Shown one piece after another: positions 26,084 through 34,518 of a stretch of 64,000 bases of DNA. The notes under the pieces were generated by a model. It had not been told where the DNA came from. It did not search any database and worked only from the letters and a program-made list of their open reading frames with translations. Source of the stretch: Leeuwenhoekiella nanhaiensis (lineage in GTDB: Bacteria; Bacteroidota; Bacteroidia; Flavobacteriales; Flavobacteriaceae); assembly GCF_002744755.1 (NCBI RefSeq), contig NZ_KZ319288.1, positions 310,001 to 374,000 of the forward strand. Reading direction: 5' to 3'. Within the stretch, counting starts at the first letter, position 1, and each line of letters starts with the position of its first letter. Made by a program: the position numbers and the translations under genes.

Positions 26084-27496
26084 GTGTCAAGAAGAAAGAA
26101 ATCCAGAAAAGTCTTTTCTAACGTGACGGTGACCGATGCCGGCGCTAAGGGAAAAGCAATTGCAAAAGCCCCGGACGGCCGCGTTATTTTTATCAACAAC
26201 GCAGTGCCCGGCGATATTATTGATGTACAAACTACCAAGCAGCGCAAAGCCTACTACGAGGGTTCTGCCATTGCCATTCATAAAGAATCTCCTAAACGCA
26301 CAGAGCCGGTTTGTAAGCATTTTGGTACTTGTGGAGGCTGTAAATGGCAAAATATGCAGTACGAGGCTCAGCTTGAATACAAGCAGCGCGAGGTAGAAAA
26401 TAACCTCAGAAGACTAGGGAAACTGGAGCTTCCTCCGGTTACTCCAATCGCAGGCAGTGAAGACATCTATTTTTACCGCAATAAAATGGAATTTAGCTTT
26501 AGCGACAGCAAATGGCTCACCCTAAAGCAAATAAAAAGCGATGAAATTATTGAAGATCGCAATGCTTTGGGCTTTCACATTCCCGGAATGTGGGATAAAA
26601 TTCTAGATATTGATAAATGCTGGCTGCAGCGGAACCCCAGTAATGCCATTCGCAACGGGGTAAAAGAGTTTGCTACTAAAAACAACATTCCGTTTTTTAA
26701 TACCCGTAATCAGGAAGGCCTTTTGAGAACCTTGATGATTCGTACAACCAGTACGGGTGAACTGATGGTTTTAATTCAGTTTTTTGCTGACGAAAAAGAA
26801 TCCCGTGAATTGGTGCTTGATTATCTTAAAGAAAGCTTTCCGGAAATCACCTCGCTCCTTTATGTGATCAACGAAAAAGGAAACGACACCATTTACGATC
26901 AGGAAGTAATCTGCTACGCCGGAAGGGATCATATTTTCGAAGAAATGGAAGGCCTGAAGTTTAAAATCAACGCCAAATCCTTCTATCAAACCAATTCTGA
27001 ACAAGCGTACCAACTGTATAAAATCACACGCGACTTTGCAGGTCTTACCGGTAATGAGACGGTTTTTGACCTGTACACCGGGACCGGGACTATCGCTCAG
27101 TTTGTAGCCAAAAAAGCCGGAAAAGTAATCGGGGTTGAAGCCGTACCCGATGCCATTACTGCTGCCCGTGAAAACGCGCAATTAAACGGAATTGAAAACG
27201 TTGAGTTCTATGTGGGAGATATGAAAAATGTCTTCAATGAAGCTTTTGTGGCTCAACACGGCAAACCCGAAGTGGTAATTACAGACCCTCCCCGTGATGG
27301 AATGCATAAAGATGTGGTAGAGCAGCTTATTAAAATCAAAGCTCCGCGCATCGTATATGTAAGCTGTAACAGTGCAACTCAGGCTCGTGATTTGGCTTTG
27401 TTAGATCCTTACTACACTATAAAAAAGGTTCAGCCGGTTGATATGTTTCCACAAACGCATCACGTAGAAAATGTTGTTTTACTAGAACTTAAATAA
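26084..27496 (+). CDS. rlmD: 23S rRNA (uracil-5-)-methyltransferase, RlmD/TrmA family
   Basis: SAM-dependent m5U methyltransferase of the RlmD/RumA group (470 residues). Begins at GTG 26084 with the basic MSRRKKSRKVF usual in Flavobacteriaceae. TRAM domain about 12-70 (VTDAGAKGKAIAKAPDG); four-Cys iron-sulfur motif CKHFGTCGGCKWQ (about 77-90) plus a downstream Cys; SAM-binding VFDLYTGTGTIAQF (about 328); ITDPPRDGMHKDVV (about 400); catalytic VYVSCNSATQARD (about 425). Last residues HHVENVVLLELK are classic for the family. Stop overlaps the next ATG by 1 bp. Position modified (U1939, U747 or other) is not deducible here. Confidence 0.94.
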   Translation: MSRRKKSRKVFSNVTVTDAGAKGKAIAKAPDGRVIFINNAVPGDIIDVQTTKQRKAYYEGSAIAIHKESPKRTEPVCKHFGTCGGCKWQNMQYEAQLEYKQREVENNLRRLGKLELPPVTPIAGSEDIYFYRNKMEFSFSDSKWLTLKQIKSDEIIEDRNALGFHIPGMWDKILDIDKCWLQRNPSNAIRNGVKEFATKNNIPFFNTRNQEGLLRTLMIRTTSTGELMVLIQFFADEKESRELVLDYLKESFPEITSLLYVINEKGNDTIYDQEVICYAGRDHIFEEMEGLKFKINAKSFYQTNSEQAYQLYKITRDFAGLTGNETVFDLYTGTGTIAQFVAKKAGKVIGVEAVPDAITAARENAQLNGIENVEFYVGDMKNVFNEAFVAQHGKPEVVITDPPRDGMHKDVVEQLIKIKAPRIVYVSCNSATQARDLALLDPYYTIKKVQPVDMFPQTHHVENVVLLELK

Positions 27497-27990
27497 TGCT
27501 TAGAAACGGAATCGTATTGATCTTGCTGGTTGCGCTTATCGCCTTCTCGTGTGAACGGGATGATATTTGTGCTGCAAGTACACCCACTACTCCCACCCTT
27601 ACCATTGGTTTCAGGAGCAACGATAATGTGCTGGAAAGCAAACCGCTCAATATTGCGATTTATAATAAAGACCGCACAAAAGTGATTCCGTATAGTAATG
27701 CGTCGACCATAAACGTTCCGCTACGCACAGATACTACGGCTACCGTACTGCTTTTTGAGAAAAATCCAGATAACCCGGACGCTGCAGAAGATCCTGAAGA
27801 TGTAGACGAACTGACGTTTACTTACACTCCTCAGGAAGTTTTCATCAGCAGAGCCTGTGGGTACAGAGTGATCTTTACAAATCTTGAAATTCGTAACAAT
27901 GCCGGTGCAACCCGCTGGATTGATGATATTAATATTAACTTGAGAACTGTAGAAAATGAAGATACTACACAGGTATATATTAGTCATTAG
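27496..27990 (+). CDS. DUF6452-family lipoprotein
   Basis: A 164-residue lipoprotein with lipobox LIAFSC (Cys at about 19) and then ERDDICAASTPTTPTLTIGF, the typical opening of DUF6452 proteins of Flavobacteriaceae. Largely beta, with RACGYRVIFTNLEI near the end. No enzymatic motif. Coupled on both sides: starts within the rlmD stop codon and its end overlaps the next gene by 35 bp. Function unknown; together with the DUF6048 outer-membrane protein it likely forms an envelope pair. Confidence 0.82.
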   Translation: MLRNGIVLILLVALIAFSCERDDICAASTPTTPTLTIGFRSNDNVLESKPLNIAIYNKDRTKVIPYSNASTINVPLRTDTTATVLLFEKNPDNPDAAEDPEDVDELTFTYTPQEVFISRACGYRVIFTNLEIRNNAGATRWIDDININLRTVENEDTTQVYISH

Positions 27991-28699
27991 TCTATGCTCC
28001 TTTAGCCTGAGCACTGCTTTGGCTCAGGAAAATCAGGGAATTGTGGTTGAAGAACCTCTGGAGACCAGAGCTTCAGATACTTTGGTAGACCAAAACCCAA
28101 CCCAAAAGTACGGCCTGCGTGCCGGTATTGATCTGAGCAAAATCTTGCGCACATTTTTAGAAGACAATTATGAAGGCGCTGCTGTGGTTGGAGATTTTCG
28201 AATCAAAGACCGGTATTACATCGCTGCAGAAATAGGCCGTGAAACCAAAAGCTTTGACGAAGCCATTTTTGATGCAAAAATTCAAGGAACGTATCTTAAA
28301 GGTGGTATCAATTATAACGCCTATAATAACTGGGCGGGGATGTCAAACCTCATCTACGTAGGACTTCACGTGGGTGTATCTTCCTTTAAAACCGATTTAA
28401 ACCAGTACACGATTTACAATCCTGTCACCTTTTTTGAACCCGATGTACGCACGGTTTCCAGAGAATATTCGGGGCTTAATGCGATCTGGGGTGAGCTGCA
28501 AATGGGAATTCAGGTAGAAGTGCTCAACAACTTATACCTGGGTATGAATGTGCAGCTGAAACGTATGCTTTCGCAAAAGGCACCTGATGATTTCACAAAC
28601 CTATATGCTCCGGGATTCAACAAAATAACCTTTGACAACGTATACGGCGCGGGTTATGGATATTCTATAAGTTATTTACTTCCCATTTTTAAGAAATAG
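27956..28699 (+). CDS. DUF6048-family outer-membrane protein
   Basis: A 247-residue secreted protein: signal peptide ends STALAQ (about 24), then a beta-barrel-like pattern with YGLRAGIDLSKILRTFLED, GDFRIKDRYYIAAEIG, GTYLKGGINYNAYNNW, YVGLHVGVSSFK and a closing YGYSISYLLPIFKK. Matches the DUF6048 family, seen beside DUF6452 in this clade. It overlaps the preceding gene by 35 bp in another frame. Probably a small outer-membrane barrel of unknown role. Confidence 0.82.
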   Translation: MKILHRYILVISLCSFSLSTALAQENQGIVVEEPLETRASDTLVDQNPTQKYGLRAGIDLSKILRTFLEDNYEGAAVVGDFRIKDRYYIAAEIGRETKSFDEAIFDAKIQGTYLKGGINYNAYNNWAGMSNLIYVGLHVGVSSFKTDLNQYTIYNPVTFFEPDVRTVSREYSGLNAIWGELQMGIQVEVLNNLYLGMNVQLKRMLSQKAPDDFTNLYAPGFNKITFDNVYGAGYGYSISYLLPIFKK

Positions 28700-28711
28700 A
28701 AATCCAGGTCT

Positions 28712-29620
28712 ATGAGTTTTGCTTCGAGGGTAGGCATTATTAACCGTTTTATAAGCAAGCCAGACGACACCGTTCTTCCGGTCTCTTTCTGGGAAAAACT
28801 AAAGTTTCTCTTTAGCGGTATTTTCTACGATTTACTGCTGGCTATAGGTTTTGTCATCCTACTCAGCTTTCTGGAGCCGCTTACTGCAGATTATGAAAAC
28901 CTCCTGAATCAGGATTTGTATCCTTTCTGGAAAGCGATTGTAATCATGACCATTTTGCCGCCGCTGATTGAGGAGACTATTTTCAGGTTTCCGCTTAAAT
29001 ACAGGCGTAATTACCTCTTTCGCGGACTTGCTTATCTTTTTAAAACCGATTTTTCCGGTTTTTGGAAAAAACATCTGAGGGTCATTGTCTATCTGTTTTC
29101 GAGCGTTTTTGGCCTGGTGCATTTAAGCAATTATGAAAACGTAGATTGGGTATTTTTTGTTCTGGCCCCTATTATTACCGGTCCACAATTAGTAGCGGGC
29201 TTAATTTTCAGTTTCTTAAGACTGAAGCTGGGGTTTGTTTGGGCACTTTTAGGTCATTTTCTGCATAATTTTAGTCTGATTATGCTTTCTTTTTTGGTTT
29301 TTCACAATGTGGAAAGATCACTGGTTGATGATGAGCAGGTTTCTATTAAAACCACCGGTATCGCCTTCGAAGTCGATAGGTCAACCCGAATGACGTATGA
29401 CAGCAGCCCTGAAGGAAACTTGCTTTGCCTGGAGGCCCAAAACTATGAACTTCAGGAGCTGATTGATCATTTTTATGCCAAAGATTCACTTAAAGTACGC
29501 GATAATGACCGTCTTGATTTGAAACTGTATAGCAAGACTGGTGAGGGCTATTCCCGGGAAGCACTTCTGGAAGTTTTAGAAGAGCATTATACCCTGCATA
29601 AAGCTTCGAAGATTGAATAG
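28712..29620 (+). CDS. CPBP-family intramembrane glutamic protease
   Basis: Membrane protein of 302 residues with several hydrophobic helices and the CPBP/Rce1 motifs: LIEETIFRFPLKYRR (motif 1, EE...R, about 88-102), VFGLVHLSNYE (motif 2, His, about 135) and LLGHFLHNFSL (motif 3, His, about 180). Such proteins are intramembrane proteases or scaffold-type relatives; all catalytic residues appear present. The last ~85 residues are soluble (about 215-302), ending DRLDLKLYSKTGEGYSREALLEVLEE. Lies 12 bp after the DUF6048 gene, in the same run. Substrate unknown. Confidence 0.88.
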   Translation: MSFASRVGIINRFISKPDDTVLPVSFWEKLKFLFSGIFYDLLLAIGFVILLSFLEPLTADYENLLNQDLYPFWKAIVIMTILPPLIEETIFRFPLKYRRNYLFRGLAYLFKTDFSGFWKKHLRVIVYLFSSVFGLVHLSNYENVDWVFFVLAPIITGPQLVAGLIFSFLRLKLGFVWALLGHFLHNFSLIMLSFLVFHNVERSLVDDEQVSIKTTGIAFEVDRSTRMTYDSSPEGNLLCLEAQNYELQELIDHFYAKDSLKVRDNDRLDLKLYSKTGEGYSREALLEVLEEHYTLHKASKIE

Positions 29621-29641
29621 CCGGTCTGATCGCTAGTTTTC

Positions 29642-29649
29642 TATCTTTG
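29642..29649 (+). promoter_or_regulatory. -7 element immediately before the TrmH-family gene
   Basis: TATCTTTG followed by C, with the ATG only 5 bp further at 29655. A TTG at 29613-29615 is 26 bp upstream, a little beyond the usual 17-23 bp. Suggests a near-leaderless internal promoter. Confidence 0.4.
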
Positions 29650-29654
29650 CATTT

Positions 29655-30461
29655 ATGTATAAAAGCATCAGCAGCACCCAAAACCCTACAATTAAAAAGC
29701 TTGTAAGCCTACAGGAAAAGTCCCGTGAGCGCCGTAAAAGCGGTTTGTTTTTAATTGAAGGAATGCGCGAAATCAATCTCGCTTTACAGGCAGGTTACAA
29801 TTTTCAACACGTGTTTTTTTGTAAAACTATTGTCGAAACGCAGCTTCTGGAAGATTTACTCGATGCACTTTCTGGCAAGGCCGAAGTAATTGAACTGACT
29901 GAGGAAGTCTACCGTAAAATCGCCTACCGCTCCGGAACCGAAGGCATTATCGCTTCCGCGAAAGCGAAAACCAATCAATTGAAGAATTTACAATTACCTG
30001 CAAATCCCTTGATTTTAATTGCTGAAGCGCCCGAAAAACCGGGGAATATCGGCGCTTTATTGCGTACCGCAGATGCAGCCGGTGTCGATGCCTTTATTTT
30101 GGCTAATCCGCGTACAGACCTATACAATCCCAACATCATACGCTCTAGTGTGGGAGGCGTCTTTACCGTTCCCATCGCAACAGGAAGTACTTCAGAGATC
30201 ATTAATTTCCTAAAAAAGAGTAATATTAACATTTTTGCGGCTATCTTACAGGAAGCGATTTCCTATGAAAAGCAAGACTTTACCGAAGCCTGCGCCATTG
30301 TAGTGGGCACTGAGGCTGACGGACTTTCAGAAACCTGGCGTGTCGAATCAAAACAAAATATCATTATCCCGATGCAGGGCAGTCTCGACTCCATGAACGT
30401 TTCGGTAGCTGCAGCGATACTCATTTTTGAAGCCCGAAGACAACGGGGCTTTTTCATCTAA
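29655..30461 (+). CDS. TrmH/SpoU-family RNA 2'-O-methyltransferase
   Basis: SAM-dependent 2'-O-ribose methyltransferase of rRNA or tRNA with the trefoil-knot SPOUT fold. The 268-residue protein has an N-terminal substrate-binding domain (about 1-100; KKLVSLQEKSRERRKSGLFLIEG) and the SpoU domain (about 115-265) with the three motifs APEKPGNIGALLRTADAAG, YNPNIIRSSVGGVFTVP and IVVGTEADGLS ... IPMQGSLDSMNVSVAAAI. All motif residues are intact. Within it, bases 29951-29966 form a near-palindrome (CGCTTCCGCGAAAGCG). Followed after 12 bp by the M48 protease. Exact target unknown. Confidence 0.93.
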   Translation: MYKSISSTQNPTIKKLVSLQEKSRERRKSGLFLIEGMREINLALQAGYNFQHVFFCKTIVETQLLEDLLDALSGKAEVIELTEEVYRKIAYRSGTEGIIASAKAKTNQLKNLQLPANPLILIAEAPEKPGNIGALLRTADAAGVDAFILANPRTDLYNPNIIRSSVGGVFTVPIATGSTSEIINFLKKSNINIFAAILQEAISYEKQDFTEACAIVVGTEADGLSETWRVESKQNIIIPMQGSLDSMNVSVAAAILIFEARRQRGFFI

Positions 30462-30473
30462 TTTTAGATACCC

Positions 30474-31706
30474 ATGACCCCACAATTTGTTTTTTACATC
30501 ATCATCGCTTTTATCGTTATTAGTTTTGTAGTAGACCAGTTTCTAGATTGGTTAAATGCAAAACATTTTGACGATCCCGTTCCTGAGGAATTGAGCGATG
30601 TTTATGATGAAGAAAGCTATCGCAAGTCTCAGGACTATAAAAAGGCAAATGCTCGTTTTTCCGCTTTAACATCAAGCTTTATGCTGCTGGTGACACTGAT
30701 CTTTTTCTTTGCTGATGGTTTTGGTTTTATAGATCAATTGGCCCGTTCAGTAAGTACTAATGAGATTGTTGTTGGTCTTATTTTCTTTGGAATCATAATG
30801 CTGGGCTCTGATATTTTGACCACACCCTTTGGGTATTATAAAACCTTCGTGATCGAGGAGCGCTTCGGTTTTAATAAATCGACCCCTGCCCTGTTTTTTA
30901 TGGATAAATTGAAAGGCCTGCTGATGACTATTTTGGTGGGTGGCGGCTTGCTGGCTTTGGTGATTTGGTTCTACCAGATTAGCGGTGATCTCTTTTGGCT
31001 CTATGCCTGGATTCTTTTTGCGGTATTTGCTGTGGTAACAAATATGTTCTACGCCAGGCTAATTGTACCCCTATTCAACAAACAAACTCCGTTAGGAGCT
31101 GGTGGTTTACGCGATAAAATTGAAAACTACGCAAACTCGGTGGGCTTTAAACTCAACAATATTTTTGTCATAGACGGTTCAAAACGAAGTACAAAGGCCA
31201 ATGCCTATTTTTCGGGCTTCGGATCAGAAAAACGTATAACCCTTTACGATACCCTGATTAACGATCTTGAAGAGGAAGAGATTGTAGCTGTACTCGCGCA
31301 CGAGGTGGGCCATTACCGCAAAAATCACATCGTCATAAATTTAGTTATGTCGTTGCTTCTTACCGGTTTTACGCTTTGGCTTTTGGGTCTTTTCGTAAGT
31401 CAGGAAGTATTCTCTTTAGCTATCGGGGTTGAGCAGCCCAGTTTTCACGCCGGTCTTATCGCCTTCGGAATTTTATACGCACCCATTTCAGGAATTACCG
31501 GATTTTTAATGAGCGTACTATCCCGAAAGTTTGAATATCAGGCTGATGATTTTGCAAAAAACACCTACGCGGCGCAGCCACTCATCACTTCATTAAAAAA
31601 ATTATCGCGCAACAGCCTGAGCAACCTTACTCCTCACCCCCTTTATGTAAAGTTGCATTACTCGCACCCTACCCTACTTCAGCGGTATCGAAATCTAAAA
31701 GCCTAG
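30474..31706 (+). CDS. M48-family metalloprotease (Ste24/CAAX protease type)
   Basis: A 410-residue membrane zinc protease related to Ste24/CAAX prenyl protease 1. Multiple membrane helices; N-terminal YDEESYRKSQDYKKANARF resembles the Ste24 N-terminal motif. Zinc site VLAHEVGHYRKNH (about 275-287) and third ligand in KFEYQADDFAKN (about 350). Ends YSHPTLLQRYRNL, typical. Likely degrades or processes membrane proteins; bacterial members have no prenylated substrate. Lies 12 bp after the methyltransferase gene and 82 bp before the (p)ppGpp enzyme. Confidence 0.95.
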   Translation: MTPQFVFYIIIAFIVISFVVDQFLDWLNAKHFDDPVPEELSDVYDEESYRKSQDYKKANARFSALTSSFMLLVTLIFFFADGFGFIDQLARSVSTNEIVVGLIFFGIIMLGSDILTTPFGYYKTFVIEERFGFNKSTPALFFMDKLKGLLMTILVGGGLLALVIWFYQISGDLFWLYAWILFAVFAVVTNMFYARLIVPLFNKQTPLGAGGLRDKIENYANSVGFKLNNIFVIDGSKRSTKANAYFSGFGSEKRITLYDTLINDLEEEEIVAVLAHEVGHYRKNHIVINLVMSLLLTGFTLWLLGLFVSQEVFSLAIGVEQPSFHAGLIAFGILYAPISGITGFLMSVLSRKFEYQADDFAKNTYAAQPLITSLKKLSRNSLSNLTPHPLYVKLHYSHPTLLQRYRNLKA

Positions 31707-31788
31707 TTTGTAAAAAACCGCTTATCTTTCGACTAAGAGATGTCGCAAATGCACTTGCTTTTTTACGATATAATTGTACTTTTAGAAT

Positions 31789-34005
31789 ATGACTGCTGTT
31801 GAATTAGAAGAAGAAAACAAAGAGCTCACCCGGCAATATAAAGAGTTGCTGCGCATAAGCTATCGCACCCTTTCTGATGATGATAAAAAAATGATCAGAA
31901 AAGCGTTTGAGGTGGCTGTTGACGCGCATAAAGATCAACGCCGTAAATCAGGTGAAGCCTATGTATTCCATCCGCTTGCCGTGGCTCGCATTGTCGCCAG
32001 TGAGATTGGGATGGACGCCACTTCTATCGCTGCGGCGTTGCTTCACGATGTGGTTGAAGACACCTCTTACACCCTTGACGATCTCGAAGATTTATTTGGT
32101 CCTACCGTCGCCCGAATTGTTGACGGTCTTACCAAAATTTCCAATCTCAAGAAGCATAGAGACGTTTCGTTGCAGGCTGAGAATTTCAGAAAAATGTTGC
32201 TTACCATAAACGACGACGTTAGGGTAATCATCATCAAGATTGCAGACCGTTTGCACAATATGCAGACGATGGACTCGATGCGGCCTGATAAACAGGTCAA
32301 AATCGCCAGTGAAACGCTGTATATCTATGCTCCGTTAGCTCACAGAATCGGTCTGTATAACATCAAAACCGAACTGGAAGATCTGGGCCTTAAATACACC
32401 GAGCCCGAAGTGTTTAAAGACATTTCGCGTAAGATGAAAGAGACCAAAGAGCAGCAGGATCAGTACATTGAAGAGTTTACCAATGCGGTTAAACAATCGC
32501 TTGATAAAGAGGTTTTAGACTACGATATTAAAGGCCGACCAAAATCTATCTACAGCATACGTCGTAAAATGCTGAAGCAAAACATTCCGTTTGATCAGGT
32601 TTACGACAAATTTGCGATTCGTATCATTTATAAATCAACCCCGGAAAATGAGAAATTTCTGGCCTGGAAGATTTATTCTATCATAACCGATCACTTTAGA
32701 CCTAATCCCACCCGACTACGGGACTGGATTTCGTCACCCAAATCAACCGGTTATGAGGCCCTGCACATCACCGTTATGGGTCTTAAAGGACGATGGGTCG
32801 AAGTACAAATTCGGTCTGACCGAATGAATGAGATCGCCGAAAAAGGTTATGCCGCGCACTATAAATACAAGCAGGGTACCACCGAAGAAAGCGAAGAAGA
32901 TCGTACCCTCGACCAGTGGTTAAACCGTCTTCAGGAAGCCCTTGAAGGTAATGAGACCAATGCTATTGAGTTTGTTGAGCAATTCAAGCTGAATCTGTAC
33001 AACAAAGAGATTTTTGTATTTACGCCTCAGGGAGATTTAAAATCCCTTCCAAAGGCTGCGACGCCACTTGATTTCGCTTTCAGCATACATACCGAAATAG
33101 GCATGCACACCCGTGGTGCACGCGTGAATGGGAAACTTGTACCCCTGAGCCACGAACTCAAAAGCGGTGATCAGGTTGAAATCATTACCAGCGAGCATGC
33201 AAGACCCAACAATAACTGGCTAGATTACGCCACAACGGCACGTGCCCGGGCTAAAATTAAATCATCCCTTAAAGACGAGAAGAAAACTATTGCTGAAGAT
33301 GGCAAAGTAATCCTCACCCGTAAATTGCGCTCTCAAAAAATTACCCTTGATGAGAATGTAATCAACGAGATGGTAATCTATTTTAAACTTAAGACCAGCC
33401 TCGATTTATTTTACCGGGTTGGAATAGGTACGATAGATAATAAGATGATTAAGGAGTATGCTGCTTCACGCAGCAATGCTTTTGTCAGTTTTTTTAAAAA
33501 TAAAATCAGAAAACCACCGGTTGCTGAGCACGTAGACAAAGACGAGATTACCGAGAAGTTTGATATGCTCGTTTTTGGCAAAGACGAGCAAAAGCTTGAT
33601 TACACGCTTGCTCCCTGTTGTAATCCCATTCCGGGAGACAAGGTATTTGGTTTTACTACCGTTTCAGAAGGCATACGGGTTCATAAACAAAACTGCCCCA
33701 ACGCGTTGTCCCTGCAGAGTAATTATGCCTATCGCATCATTCCGGCAAAATGGATAGATTCTTCTGCCCAGGACTTTCAGGCGGAGCTTGAGCTTACCGG
33801 TATTGACACCCTTGGGCTGGTAAATCACGTGACCCGTGAGATTTCAGAACATATGCACGTGAACATGCGCAATCTAAATTTTACGACAAATGATGGCGTT
33901 TTTAACGGAAAAATCACGGTTATTGTTAAAAACAAAGAGCATTTACGCAGGCTGATGGAAAACTTGAAAAAAATAAACGGTATCGATAAAGTCATACGCT
34001 TGTAA
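31789..34005 (+). CDS. Bifunctional (p)ppGpp synthetase/hydrolase (RelA/SpoT)
   Basis: Controls the stringent response by making and degrading (p)ppGpp. The 738-residue protein has an intact hydrolase HD domain (about 45-200; ALLHDVVEDTSYTLDDLE), synthetase domain (about 245-360; KGRPKSIYSIRRKM, SSPKSTGYEALHITV, WVEVQIRS), TGS (about 405-465; IFVFTPQGDLKSLPKAATPLDFAF), a helical/zinc-finger region with CCNPIPGD and VHKQNCPNA (about 605-645), and C-terminal ACT (about 665-738). Both catalytic halves look functional, as expected for the single long RSH of this phylum. Next are a Fur-family regulator and purA. Confidence 0.97.
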   Translation: MTAVELEEENKELTRQYKELLRISYRTLSDDDKKMIRKAFEVAVDAHKDQRRKSGEAYVFHPLAVARIVASEIGMDATSIAAALLHDVVEDTSYTLDDLEDLFGPTVARIVDGLTKISNLKKHRDVSLQAENFRKMLLTINDDVRVIIIKIADRLHNMQTMDSMRPDKQVKIASETLYIYAPLAHRIGLYNIKTELEDLGLKYTEPEVFKDISRKMKETKEQQDQYIEEFTNAVKQSLDKEVLDYDIKGRPKSIYSIRRKMLKQNIPFDQVYDKFAIRIIYKSTPENEKFLAWKIYSIITDHFRPNPTRLRDWISSPKSTGYEALHITVMGLKGRWVEVQIRSDRMNEIAEKGYAAHYKYKQGTTEESEEDRTLDQWLNRLQEALEGNETNAIEFVEQFKLNLYNKEIFVFTPQGDLKSLPKAATPLDFAFSIHTEIGMHTRGARVNGKLVPLSHELKSGDQVEIITSEHARPNNNWLDYATTARARAKIKSSLKDEKKTIAEDGKVILTRKLRSQKITLDENVINEMVIYFKLKTSLDLFYRVGIGTIDNKMIKEYAASRSNAFVSFFKNKIRKPPVAEHVDKDEITEKFDMLVFGKDEQKLDYTLAPCCNPIPGDKVFGFTTVSEGIRVHKQNCPNALSLQSNYAYRIIPAKWIDSSAQDFQAELELTGIDTLGLVNHVTREISEHMHVNMRNLNFTTNDGVFNGKITVIVKNKEHLRRLMENLKKINGIDKVIRL

Positions 34006-34010
34006 TTGCG

Positions 34011-34018
34011 TAAATTTG
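34011..34018 (+). promoter_or_regulatory. -7 element before the Fur-family gene
   Basis: TAAATTTG lies just after the RelA/SpoT stop codon and 11 bp before the ATG at 34030. No -33 TTG at 17-23 bp was found. It supports the ATG at 34030 over the TTG at 34006. Confidence 0.4.
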
Positions 34019-34029
34019 CACCCTCTATT

Positions 34030-34518
34030 ATGGTACCTAAAGCAACAATAAATAAAGATCAGGAAGTCGTTAAAAACGTCTTCACCAAGTTTCTTGAAGA
34101 GAATGGACATCGCAAAACTCCGGAGCGTTATGCCATTCTGCAGGAGATTTACAATTACAACGATCATTTTGATATCGAGACGCTGTATATCAGCATGAAA
34201 AACAAAAAGTATCGGGTAAGCCGCGCAACGCTGTACAACACGATTGAACTTTTACTTTCCTGCGGATTGGTGCGCAAACATCAGTTTGGCCAAAATCAAT
34301 CTCAATACGAGAAATCCTATTTTGATAAGCAGCATGACCACGTCATTTTAACCGATACCGGTGAAGTGATCGAATTCTGTGATCCGCGTATTCAGTCGAT
34401 CAAGAAAACGATCGAAGAGGTTTTCAATATCGAAATCAACAAGCACTCCCTTTATTTTTACGGTAACCGTAAACCGGAAGATTCAACAAAAAATACAACC
34501 GAAGACAACAATTCATAG
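34030..34518 (+). CDS. Fur-family metal-responsive regulator
   Basis: DNA-binding repressor of the Fur superfamily, 162 residues from ATG 34030. The frame is open from TTG 34006, but that codon precedes a TAAATTTG -7 element. Winged-helix part: [30 protein letters not shown] and [19 protein letters not shown] (about 27-82). Dimerisation part has the metal motif [21 protein letters not shown] (H102, D103, H104 about) and LYFYG. It has single Cys residues at about 78 and 117 but no CxxC pairs, so the structural zinc site of classical Fur/PerR is absent. Sits between the (p)ppGpp enzyme and purA (adjacent codons). Metal and regulon not deducible. Confidence 0.92.
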   Translation: MVPKATINKDQEVVKNVFTKFLEENGHRKTPERYAILQEIYNYNDHFDIETLYISMKNKKYRVSRATLYNTIELLLSCGLVRKHQFGQNQSQYEKSYFDKQHDHVILTDTGEVIEFCDPRIQSIKKTIEEVFNIEINKHSLYFYGNRKPEDSTKNTTEDNNS

